Assembly (NCBI GenBank): GCA_019648995.1
Contig: BLXT01000021.1
Span: 486,001-514,216 of the forward strand
Reading direction: 5' to 3'
Length of the DNA stretch: 28,216 nt
DNA from: Plakobranchus ocellatus
Lineage: Eukaryota > Mollusca > Gastropoda > Plakobranchidae
Under the pieces are notes generated by a model. It worked only from the letters and a program-made list of their open reading frames with translations. It was not told the origin of the DNA and ran no database searches. Below are positions 10,501 to 22,500 of this stretch, one piece after another. The position numbers and the translations under genes are program-made. Each line of letters starts with the position of its first letter. Position 1 is the first letter of the stretch.

Positions 10501-13500
10501 AAAAAAAAAAAGAAAAAAAAAAGAAAACAATTTTTTCTTCAATAATACCTTGGAAAAAAATTAAAATGTAACTTTCCAGAATATGTGTTCATTTCCTTTA
10601 GCACCCTTGCTTGCTTGGTAGCAAACTGGGCTGCAAATCAGAGCAAGAGTTAAAATAAGCATAACAGTATAGTACACTATCTTGACAGAATATTCAGTAT
10701 CAGATACCTTCTTTTAAATAGATGGGTGAAATAAAGTCTGGGAATTCCACTTCACTTATGTCACTTTTACCCTTTTGGACAGAGGAGTTCAAATATGCTG
10801 GTTTCTTTTGCATGAAGACAGTTGGGGACTTGCATCCCTTTTTTGTACCAGATGTAGTAGTTGCTGGAGAAAAAAAAGACCCTTTGCATTTCTTCTTTTT
10901 CAAAAAGCAAAACAGACTTGGTTATGATTGTGGTGTTGTTAAATTTAGTGAGAAGAATCTCCCTTGGAGCTTTCTCTTGCAACTCCTGAAATAAGTGAAA
11001 AAATCTGATATAAAATTAACAATGGGTTTAAATTTCATGAAGCTATCTATTGAACAGCTTGTTAGCAAAAGAAATGTTTATGTAATAATTAAATTCAATT
11101 CTCTTTTTAGTTTTCTTCTCCTTTTTGATAGCATCATAATACTGCATTTCATCTTTTAAATTTCAGAACAGACAAGAAAAGTCATTATCTTAAGTAACTG
11201 ATCAGTCTTTTCTAGAAGAGTAAAGGTTATTCACACCAAAACTTATGTATACTGAAACAAAAGACTGCACATCTGCTTCTCACATTCAAAAGCAATTCTT
11301 TCAGCACAGAGTTAAAGAACAATAGAGAACTTATCGACAGACCAGTCCAAATGAGTAGGAAGTCGCATTTTGAGCATTTAGCCCAATAAAACAGCCTGAA
11401 ACATCTTTCTATAAGAGTTGCTTTAATGAAAATAGGATAAAGCTATGTAAATTCCAAGCCCAAGTATTCTTTAAAGTTTTGAAAAAAAAAGGTATCAAAG
11501 AAGAAAAAAACCCTTCACTTTTTTTCTCTCAAAAGTGACGTATGTAACATTTGACTCATAAGGACTGGCCATATGACATTTTAAATGCAATGAAAGGCAG
11601 AAAATAATTATATATAATTATAAATTATAAAGTCAATTTATGTAGATTTAATACAATAATTACAAAGAGTCTTGATACCAATCATGTTGATCAATCTAGC
11701 AAGCGCCATGAATTATGATCTACTCTTTTAAATTAGGGGCCTAGAATTATAAAAAACAAGGGCCATTCAGTTTTTTAGTCTGAGGCATAGAAGGAGAAAG
11801 AGGCATTGTAGGAACATAAAATTCTTTAAACAATAAATTAAGAAATAGTAATAAGTCAGCACCCATCACTTGAAGTAAAAGTAGAGAATGTTCCATTATA
11901 ACGAAACAAGTTCTACAAGACAGACAGACAACAGCTTTGAAGTGAAGGAGCTAGTGAAGGGTCCATTGAAAAAAATTTTCCATGAACATCTTAACATGAA
12001 CAAGGTCTTAGCACAGTGGGTACCCCACCTTTTGTCAAGTGAGCAAAAGGTTTGAGCCAAATTCTCATTTGAAATAGAGCAAATGACACACATTAAAAAT
12101 TAAACAAACTAAATTGGTTTGTTTTTGTTCTGGGATATTCATTTGATTTCAATACAGAAGAAAGTCAGTACTTTATCTAGCAATCTAAACATTAATCATT
12201 CAACATAAGCGAGGGAGTGCACTAGAATAAGGCAGCACTTGAAGAGGCAACTTCTTTTGGCTGACTTTTTTTTTGCTTGGATTTCCCCCTATTTTAAATT
12301 TTTCTTTGGATTTTGTTTACCACATCAAACGCAAATTAGGTAGATTATGTTCCTAAAAAAAAGAACAAGTTAACACTGTTCATAAGATTTGCATCCAGAA
12401 GTATTTCTTTTCCATTGAACAAATAAACATGCTTGTTTCCTTTCAAAAGGTAGTGACTATAGATGAAACATGGATTTGCCATTTTGATCCAGAGAAATTT
12501 GTCACCAAAAAAAAAGACAAAAAAACCACCTTCAAGTGGAAAGGTCATGCTGTCGTGTTTCTAGTACTTTGAAGATTTTATTACAATCAACTACCTAGTA
12601 GAAAAACAGACCCAGGAGACTACTTGCCGATAAAATTATGGTCCAAATTGGTGAGAAAAGTTGTGGAAAAACTTAGCAGGACCTCTTTTCTCATGACAAA
12701 GTACCTGTGCACAGAGTGCAGCAAGCAGTCCAGACAATTTAACAGTGCCGCTTTGAAATCCTGCCATATCCAGCATATTCGCTAGACCTACCTTCCTCAG
12801 ACTTTTCTCTGTTTGCATACATTAAAAAGAAATCACTCTCCGAACATCCTTTCCATGACAAAAAACACATTATTGAAGTTATTGAACAGGGATTTTGAAA
12901 GTCAAAGAGAGATTTAAAAAATTTGTTTCTTTGCATGGTGACTAGTTGGTACAGTATGAATAAACTATGGCCCTTATTTAAAATTCAAGATACTAAATTT
13001 TTTTAATTTTCTAAATGTTTCCTCAACATCACGCCTTTTAAATCTTAATTAGAAGCAAAATATTGCAGATTGAATACAGAAGTATTCAAGTTTCTCCTTA
13101 AATTTTCCATGAATTCTTTTTCTTTGGTTCATAGAGCAATAACATTGATTCTGTTGTATCAGTGTATATTTTGAATATCACTGAGCAGTATAAAACATAT
13201 AAAATAAATGTATTTAAGAATTATTACAAGATAAAAGGGTACAATTGGCTAAGGAAAGGAAAAATGTAAAACAAATGATGTACATATACAGCCATTCTCA
13301 TCTGTAAAAATAAATTCCATAAATACTTTACATAGTATAGTATAATTCACTTTCTGAAATTGTAAGAGGCGTAATTGGATAGATTTTTTTCTCTTGTTTA
13401 TCGTTGTTGTCATTGGCCATCTACATATAGACCAATTCAATGAATTGCTATGATGATATGCAGCATTTCCTTTATATTTCTCAATTTTTAATTAATTATT

Positions 13501-16500
13501 AACTTGCAAAGCGCTAAGTAGGTCACAAGAAGTTATTGTCCCAAGTGTGGCATTGCCACAGGCTGCTGTTTACAAAAATGCAGGAGTGACAGATAAGGAC
13601 ATAAAAGTACTGGTATGTCAAATGTATATTTATATGGGAGCCATTCTTTGCACAAACTGCTGTCCTAATAATGGAAAACTGCTTTTTAAGTTATTGGCCA
13701 ATCTTAAGTTACATATTGCAGAGAAGGATTTCACTTTGTTCCTGTATAATATCCCTTTTTGTGGTAGTAAACTATCGACAGTCGAAAATAATTGTAACTG
13801 TTTACCAAGTATCAAGGACTGTAATTGTAAAAAATTTGGGTTATGGGTACATTCCAGTGTATATGTGATCATTTTCTGCTTTGTTCTAGATTTAGTTGTG
13901 AACTTTTGTTTAATTTTTGTTCATATCAGGGTTGCTTTTATTTTAACTCGCATACAGGCTTTTCTTTTTGCTTCTGTTGCTTAGTCTGACACTGAATATT
14001 TACAAGAAGCAGTGTTGTTTTATCTCAGAAAATAGACATGTTGATATTTTCTCACTTCTCACTTAGTCACTTGTGTATGTATTTCCATTCTCTTGCAAAC
14101 TGCTATTTTTCATTTTGTTAAAATATTTATAATCACTATATACATATCCCTTTCTATGATTTGTACCTCTTTGCTAAGGATTATATTTTAAGCTGGCTCT
14201 AGATGACTTAGTCGATATCTTGTCATATTCACTAATGATTTAAACTGTTTTAATCAATCACACAAATGTATTAATCTGTCCTCTATTTTCCCTCAGTGCG
14301 GAGAGGGCAAGTCTGGTTGGATTTTGGTAGTTTTTAATATGGGTTTTTAGTTGGGTTTCACTTGAGTTTTAATGTGGGTTATTCAATAGGGTTTTATTAT
14401 GGTTTTATCATTTTTTTTTATTAGTGCTGGCTTTTTATATCAGGTTTTTGGGTTCTGTGTTTCTGTTGTTGTTCAAGTGCTTTTAGTCCTGAATTGCTAG
14501 TCGTTTTCTTTGTGGACATCAGTATATTGGTTATAGTCATTTCGTTCAACAAAAGTTGTTGTTTTTTTTCGGCCAGGTTCAAGTTTACATATGGTCTAAC
14601 TCTCAATATCTTTGTCCCTGATTGCATATTTAACAGAATTTTAAAACAAAAATGCATCACCTCTGCACAGGTTTGAGCAGTTAAGAACAAGATATGAAAA
14701 ATACAGAAAAATGCTCACTTGACCCATATGTGTATGTTGAAATGTAAGTGTACTGAGATCCACCTTGGGTACTGCTTTGATCACAGGGTCCTGCTGCATA
14801 AAAAGACAATATAAAAAATCAATTGCAAATGCAGTATAATACATATTCATATAATTCTCTTTTGTGAATGTGAAACATGGTCCCAAACTATCACAATGGA
14901 AAAGAAAGTAGCAGCATCTGAAATGTGGACAAATTGGTCACATGCCCTCCCCCCCAAAAAAAAACAAAGATACCCTTGAAAAAGCAAAACTATAAAATAA
15001 AGTCGTGAATATGACAATAAACTGCATCCATAAGACAATCTTAAATTGATGGAGAGGGTAGTGGAACTAAGTAGGACTAAAAATAAGACCTGTAAAGTGC
15101 AGAAGATCCTTAATAGGATAACAGTCATCCATAGATCCCCACTGCCTTGTGGGCGAGTTGCAAAACAAAGGCTAGCGCAGAGCCCATACACAAACAGGCA
15201 GTAGGCAAAGAGAAACCACTACTGTAGCTTCTCAAGGAAAAAGCATGATGCAAAACCAAACTAAAATCTCAGTTTACAACATTAAGGGGGTTTGAGATTC
15301 CAAACCAAATCTCTCGCTTAGCATAGCCATGAATAGCAGGTGGCTCCAGGTGGTCGTCCAGTGTTTGTTATCAAAATTGATATCAAATAAACATAAAAAA
15401 ATAGCAACATAGAATGTGAATATACTGCAGCAAAAAGGAAAGTTAGAAAATGTTATTCAAGAAATGGATAGAATAAAAATAAACATCCTTGAGCTTGAAG
15501 AGGTAAGGTGGAAAGGGGCAGGTTCCATTAACTCTTNNNNNNNNNNNNNNNNNNNNNNNNNNNNNNNNNNNNNNNNNNNNNNNNNNNNNNNNNNNNNNNN
15601 NNNNNNNNNNNNNNNNNNNNNNNNNNNNNNNNNNNNNNNNNNNNNNNNNNNNNNNNNNNNNNNNNNNNNNNNNNNNNNNTAGCATAGCCATGGATAGCAG
15701 GTGGCTCCAGGTGGTCATCCAGTGTTTGCTATCAAAATTGATATTAAATAAACATAAAAAATAGCAACATAGAATGTGAATATACTGCACCAAAAAGGAA
15801 AGTTAGAAAATGTTATTCAAGAAATGGACAGAATAAAAAATAAACATCCTAGGGCTTGAAGAGGTAAGGTGGAAAGGGGCAGGTTCCATTAAATTAGGTA
15901 GGAAAACCCTAATTTACTCAAGGGGGACATACACATGAAAGAGGTGTTGGAATTTTATTTGAGGTAACAACAGCAAAAAGTCTGGGGAATTGGTGTCCAA
16001 TTTCAGACAGAGTATTTGTATCTAAACTCATAGCCTAACTATTAAATCTAGGAATTATTCAAGTATATGCACCAATATCTGATAGTGAAGATGCAGAAGT
16101 TGAAATGGTTTATGAAGAAACAGAAAAAGCAAAGGACTATATAAAATCTCATAACATCATAATAATAATGGGAGATTTCAATTCAAAAGTTGGAGATGAA
16201 GAGATAGAAGATGTTGGGTCCGGTGGCATATAAACTGCAAATAAGCATGGAAGTAGGCTCATTGAATGGTGCCAAATCTATTATTTAACTATCACAAATA
16301 TTTGATCTTATCACAAATACTTGATGTCAAAACCATCCTATTATGAGAGAATTTATATGAATTACGATTGTTACACATGTTCCTACCATGAAACATATCA
16401 TTTTGTGGTGAAACTGTGCATATTACCTTTCAAAAGCATACGTAAATGCAAATTCATACATGAATGAGACCAATCTGGACAACAAAAGTAATTTTTCTAT

Positions 16501-19500
16501 TGAAGATTTGAGAGGGCTGAAAAAATAACAGCTACTTACAGGATATAGTGACCCATGGCAGTTTTTCTAGGTCTTCCTTATCATGATAAGCATGCCTGCT
16601 AATGCCTAGGGAAGTGTCATTACCAACATTGCTCAAAACTAATGGCAAGAGTGGACTTCCTTTTCTCAGAAATGACATTGGAATAACTGTTGAAAAAAAT
16701 TTTTGAATTAAAAAAATCATTTCACAAAGAAAAATTATGATAGATACATAAAATCAGTGAAGGGGAGAAAAAAAAAGATCAATGAATTTTATTTGACAGT
16801 TTATTGTTTCAATCGGCAAAGAGAGAAAAAATAGTTTCTGATACACAATAATCGCAATAAAGGCTTTTACCATTTTTACTTTGTATGCCAAGAATAAGGC
16901 TCATCAAATAATGTGGGTTGCACTTATCCATATTAAAGTACAAAGAAAAAAAACATACATAAAATGACAAATAAAAGTGACATGAAGGTAAATTATGATG
17001 CTTGCTTCAGCAGATAGCACCAAAATTTACCTTCAATCATTTTTGTCTTTTCCTTATTATGATAAAATCTCATTTTGCACAAAAATTAAATGTACAGTTT
17101 ATGTGTAATCAGAAAATAAAAGGAAGGGGAAGACGGGATACCTGCATTTCTGGTATAACTTCTGTAAGTGTTCTTTTTGTATTTTAGGCTCTCCTATAGC
17201 TTCTTATTGCCTTTATATTATTCCGTATAAAAAAAGGAAAAATTCTAGTTTCTGTATCAATAACTTATTTTTTGTGAGTTATGAAGAGGTATTGTTGACT
17301 TTCTCACCTCTTAATTATTTTCTCTTAGAATTGAATTCATACACGTCTTATTTTCCTAATTCTTAATGAGATTTTGATACAGCTGGATATGCCTGCTTGT
17401 GATTGAATGGTTAAGACAAATGACACTTATATTTTAAAAAATATATGAACATATTTTGATGATATTAATATTTTTACATGGATGCTTCAACGGCACATTT
17501 CTATTCTCAAGTCATGCCTTTTTGCCACAAAAACTAATCTCTTCAAAAGTTTTTTTTAAAAACTGTATAAAATTTAGCTTTCTTGTACGGCTGTAGTAAT
17601 ATTTATATATGCATATGATTATAATTTATATTTTGTAAAGTTTTTGACAGATTATGGATATTTTGTCTAAAACAATGAATTTTGAAATTTTGCTAGATCT
17701 CAATTTTGCAAGTTCACATAAAAAATAACCTATAAAAAATATTACTTTAATACATAATTTCAAAGCTTGTGTTGAAACAATATTCCACTTACTTGCTGTA
17801 GCCAAATGAAGAGGAGTATAGTACAACTAAAATTATCACAACTAGATGCAACTGCAAACTAGTACTTTAAGCTTAATCATCCAATCCAGATGCTCACATG
17901 CTAAAAAAATACTTTCCAATAGCATTTTCAATAATGCTAAGAAAGTTGATGTCAATTTCAATTATCTACATCAAATTCAGGGAAATTGCAATTTACAAAC
18001 TACAAATGAAAACAAGTTTTACTACTATAATTATTATGGTGCAAAAAATTAGCAGCACTGTTTCAAGGCGGTTATATGTAAATAGTAAATAGATAATAAT
18101 GCTTGAATCCCAAGTCTTACCTCACAAACTCTTAATATCAAAATTATCACACTTAAAACATTACATCTGTGCCAGATATTTAGAGCAATAAGAACATTAT
18201 TAATAGCTGATGAAAAGTGGTCCATGAAAATTTTAGCAAAGGAGCATTGTGTATTGGTGACAGTTTAGGGTAAAAATTAAAATATTAGAAGCTCACACAT
18301 AGAATCTTTTTTGATTCTTAAAAAATCTTACTAATTTTGACTCATATTCAGGCAAGCTAGCATTTTTGATATTCAAAAAAAGTTTTGCTTCATGTGTAAA
18401 CAATGGTTCAAAAGTTGGTTGAAGCTTTTTTGGGAAGCCAAATGTAAAGAAATGTGAGCTACAGAGGCCCAAGTTTTTACTTTAAAACTCTAACAAACAA
18501 CAATATCACATTAAATTTTTGTTGTCCTTGGAACAATTAGAATATATTTCATCTTGTCGTAGTCAAGGGAAGTTTTTGAAAGAGGAAAAAAAAAACTGAA
18601 CTCTGTATACTGTAAAAATAACTTAGCATGATAGATCAAGGTATATCTTTTGTCCAGCCGAGACCATCGAAAAAAAAAGGATGTGATCTGCCAAAAGCAG
18701 AAAAAAATATAATGGGTGTGATTTGGATGGTTCTCCAAGAATCGTTTTGTTGTAGAACAGCCGAGAAAATTTGGTTTTATTTCGTTGATGACTCGTTTCA
18801 AGGATGATTGTGCCACATCTGTTAAACCCAGATATAAAAAAATTGCTGAAGCTTTAGGAAATATTTTTTGTTGTAGACAAATTTTGAGAGTAGATGTTTG
18901 TGCCACCTAGAACAGAAAATACAAGAGAATAAAGTCAAGGAAACATTTTTTTTTGCTGTTGATGAATGAGGCGGGAAAATGCACACTTTTGAAAAAAGTA
19001 AACTGTGGGTGCATTTATCAACGAAATTGCCGACGTGCTTAGTATGTTTTTGATAAAAGGACATCGCAAAAGTATTTGATGTTTCAATACATTTTAATTG
19101 ACCATTTATTCATAAGAAACGTCTAAAGTGTTACATTTTTTTCTGCTTTGGTTTGCAAGCCATCACATGATTTTACTCAGTGCATGAAAGATTACACCAC
19201 TGAAAAGCTGTTATTTTCAAATTAACAGGTAGATGCCCTCATGATGCCCGTGGGATAAATTATTTTGATAACAACACTGAATGCAAGTCCTCTGCACCGG
19301 TACTCTAATAAATCTTTTTGGTCTCATAACTTCTATAAGATTTGATAGCCTCATAGTGCTAGTGGCTTGGGCCAAAAGCAATGAATTACCAAAAATGCTT
19401 TGGCAGTATTGCCAACGTTTATAGACAAAAGAATCTTACGAAAAACGTTGAATATTGTTTTCATTTTATTTCGATGTTCCACTTCAGGCATGACATTAAT

Positions 19501-22500
19501 AGCTCAACTTAAAAAATCATCACAACTTTATTATTATTATTATTATGACTATCATCTTTACTTCCATAAAGAGATTAATTCCAGACTGTCATTGTCATTA
19601 TTTTCATGATCATCATTTTATGATTGTTAATAAAAAGTTAACAGTACCCTCCTCCTCCTCCCCCCCCCCAAAAAAAAAAGATTAAAAAAACTAGCAAAAC
19701 AAAAAAAAAGTAGGGTGTGGAGGGAGATCATAAGATAACATGATTGGATGGTTTCAGGGTTTTGTGCACAAGAGGACCAAGGGATAAATTGGAAAAAACC
19801 ACATAACTATACAACTGCAAGAACAGGCTTTGGGTATAGCATTATGTGTATTATGGTTGCATGCGAAGGTGTGTGACTTTGTTATTTAACAAAACGGTGG
19901 CTGTAATTATTCTTAATTTTTTTCGTTAATCCGATTAATAGCCTTCTATATTAGTTAGTGATAACAACTTGTGTACCTAGGTTTACTGAATTCTCTCAGC
20001 TTTCTCTTTTTCATTTTGCCTTGTGTATTAATTTATCTCATTTCTAACTGTTCTGCCATCTAATTGTCTGTTGTTCAATCATTCAATCAATCTACGAATC
20101 CACCTTTTAAAATTTTTTTTGTCAGTCTAATGATTTTATCAACCTGTGCAGCTGTCTATCTTATATTAATTTATGTGAACTTTCTTATTATCCATCTATT
20201 ACTACATCTATCAATCTTTCTACCTAGTTCTCTTTCCATCTTCCTGTGTGTCTATCAGTTTTTGTATACCCCTCCTTCGCTTTCTCCACCTCTCTCTTTC
20301 TCTCTCTTTTTAACTTTCTATCTCTCTGCCACATTACACTATCATCTATCTAGTTATCTATCTCTACCTTTCATTCTCAGATTTGCCCTCTCTTTCTCAC
20401 TCAACTCAAACAAAGAAAAACTGGATGAAGAAAATATAGCTTGTGAGAGGTGATCTGATTACCGATCTAGTGGCAAAAGTGAAAAAATTAGGAATCTTTG
20501 TTTGATGGGTAGAACAGCCAAACCCGAATAATTTGCAAGGTGTCAGTATCAAAGAGCAGTCAATGCAGAAAAAATCAGGCGATTGACACTAAGGTTACAG
20601 AAGCAATTCCACAAAATCCTGGTTTGGACGATCTGAAGTTCCAGAACCTAACGCCTTTTTCTGGTCTGGCTGTTTCAAGTTGAAAAAAATTTCAGTGATT
20701 GGCCAAACGACGTCCTTTACGTTTTTTTTTCACTTTGGACAAACAAAAGATACATGGATTTTCTTTAACTCTAAATTTTACAAACAAAACGTTACTAACT
20801 ATCACAGTCATGAGCCATAAATTAGTTTTTGTTGTTAGCAAAACTTTGAATTTCCATTCATTGACATGTTACAGAACATACACAACTACTGTGATTGAAA
20901 ATAAAATGATACTGAATTAATATTCAAAATCAATATTTTGAGCATAGGGATATAACCCATGAGCTTAACTTTGATGAAAAGTCATTTTAAAAAGTTTGCT
21001 ATTGATGTTATAAATTATCATGATAACTAAGATAATGTGAGATGAAATGACAGTAACTTTAATAGTTAGTCGTTGGTGATGATCAACATCTCGAATGCAG
21101 AGGGATGATTTTGATGATTTTGTCAGGGGCAAATAAATGGCAAAAATGGTTTTCACAGTTTATGAACATAATGTTAAATTAAATTAACCTCTTGATTTTT
21201 CATAATAGAACCTTAAACCTAGTGTGCAGGTCATTGTTGAGGTAAGAAGTTTCCTTATGCTTATTATTTAGAGTTATTGTGCAAGAGCTCAGAACATTTT
21301 AAATGCATTTAAGCATCATATTACATGAAAGACGGATCAGCTTGTAATCACTTCACATATTATGAAAAACATGATTGGTGGCAACAGACGAGGGCTATCT
21401 GAGAGATGAAGATAAAAGGTCACAGCCGTTAATCTATACAAAAGTTTAAGGTACAATAACAAAACAATTTTCCATGTTTGTGTCGGTTTCCACTAATTTG
21501 CTCACCAGCTCTGCAGGAAGCTAACAAAAAAGCCACCCAGCCTCCATATGAATATGAAAAATGCTGCTGGATCACAGAGAATGGTATGATACTTTTTTTC
21601 TGTTGGCTCTAATCACAATNCCCCCCCCCCCCCTTTCATCCCCTCCACACACACACAGATAAACAGATGAATATCAATATCTAACAGTGATCATACACTA
21701 TTAAGCCACTAAATAGTTACAAAGGCTAAAAATAATCATTAACTGTTCAGTTACTAAATAGTGACAACAGCAAAATATGAGCATATACTGCTCAGCAACT
21801 TAATAGTGACTACAGCTTAACTAGATAAAAAATAATATTACATACCATTGTTGTCTCTTGCAATCTCAATGCTTGACAGATTTGGGTCCCAAAATGTTTC
21901 TGTTACTGACCAATCCTGAGTGCTGTTTAATCCACATTTATTGTTACTTCTTGCAGTTCCAGTATTCCTCTTAGGCCAGCTGCCTTTATTGTACTTAAGG
22001 GAATCTTTTTTTTTTTCTCCAGAGTCTAATTTGCTTCCCTTCTTCCATAAATGATTCCTTTGATCATCAATTGTCTTTTTTGCAGGTGAATATTTATAAT
22101 TGCATTTGCACACCTCAATGTTGAGAGAAGGACTTGTTCCTTCTGATTCAAAACTCAATTTTTGGGCTTCTTCATTGGCAAGCTTTCGATTGACTGGTGA
22201 GCGTGCCTTTTTTTTTGTTTCAAGCCTGCACATTTGTTTCTTTTTCTTTGGTTTCTGGTTGATACAAAACATTTATAAATTTATGCCTTTATTTTTCCTC
22301 ACAATTTTTTTTTTACCTCTTACTTAAGTTCTCATCTCTCTATGACCAATCATCAACCTTGAATGAAATAAAATAACTTCTGTTCTCTTTTCTCTCTCAA
22401 AAAGTTTATACAAAATAGTTATGATTTTCAAATGAATGAAGTTTTCAACAAGGAACTTGAAAAAAAAATGCATTACCTTTTTTGACAGTGCATCATCCAC

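Larger units (their letters stand above)
11885..12990 (+). mobile_element. mariner-family DNA transposon, decayed and interrupted
   Basis: Two segments of a mariner transposase are seen on the plus strand. The first (about 11920-12093) reads KIFHEHLNMNKVLAQWVPHL then LSSEQKV, matching the block before the catalytic core. The second (about 12447-12950) starts with VVTIDETWICHFDPE and continues through FSHDKVPVH and YSLDLPSSDFSLFAYIKKK. The catalytic acids are Asp codons at 12462, 12695 and 12800. The last two are separated by exactly 34 residues, the D34D spacing that defines mariner. Frames change between the first and second Asp, and stops are present. About 350 bases that do not belong to mariner separate the two segments where about 60 would be expected, so something inserted there. 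Inverted terminal repeats were not found by eye. Confidence 0.85.
15319..16310 (+). mobile_element. second RTE-like LINE fragment (5' part and endonuclease), duplicated across an N gap
   Basis: The reading begins with a form of the ATWNVxTL motif (IAT, stop, NVNTLQQKGKLENVIQEMDR) followed by ILELEEVRWKGAGSI, the N-terminus of an RTE-type endonuclease. Further right come IIQVYAPISDSEDAEVE near 16055, NIIIIMGDFNSKVGDEEIED near 16150 and RLIEWCQ near 16255. Similarity ends near 16310, before the catalytic SDH and the whole reverse transcriptase. Stops and frame changes are present. The element is thus cut at its 3' side, which is unusual since LINEs normally lose their 5' end. It belongs to the same broad clade as the LINE at 1-2410 but is clearly diverged from it. 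Confidence 0.85.
16687..21845 (-). other. large intron (about 5.2 kb) between exons 5 and 6
   Basis: Exon 5 leaves in phase 1 and the exon at 16686 enters in phase 1, so no further exon is required. Short donor/acceptor pairs at 18.3, 18.1 and 17.15 kb were tested and rejected because of stops at the junctions. The intron holds a TTA repeat (19530), a C-run next to an A-run (19655), a CTAT/TCTC-rich tract (20160-20400), the 45-bp minisatellite and the low-confidence plus-strand exons. Confidence 0.5.

Noticed and set aside
13547-13984. 145-codon open frame on the plus strand as one gene
   Set aside because: A good donor falls early in it (13611), and its right half runs into the LTR-like repeat, where the hydrophobic product follows from T-richness.
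14310-14410. Telomere-like GGGTTTTA repeats
   Set aside because: The words are irregular in length and spacing, and the same skew appears in the other copy of the repeat. It is not a tandem telomere array.
17786-17800. Acceptor and GTAAGT donor only three bases apart on the minus strand
   Set aside because: A three-base exon is not credible without transcript data.
17140-18360. Minus-strand acceptor/donor pairs of 20, 49 (or 31) and 25 bases in the large intron
   Set aside because: Every combination that restores phase 1 creates a stop within or at a junction. Exons 5 and 6 join directly without them.
18511-18906. 131-codon open frame on the minus strand
   Set aside because: Phe/Lys-rich, no motif. 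The opposite strand reads more like protein, so this looks like a shadow or chance.
20064-20453. 129-codon open frame on the plus strand
   Set aside because: It is kept open by a T/C-rich low-complexity tract. The Leu/Ser/Phe-rich product is compositional.
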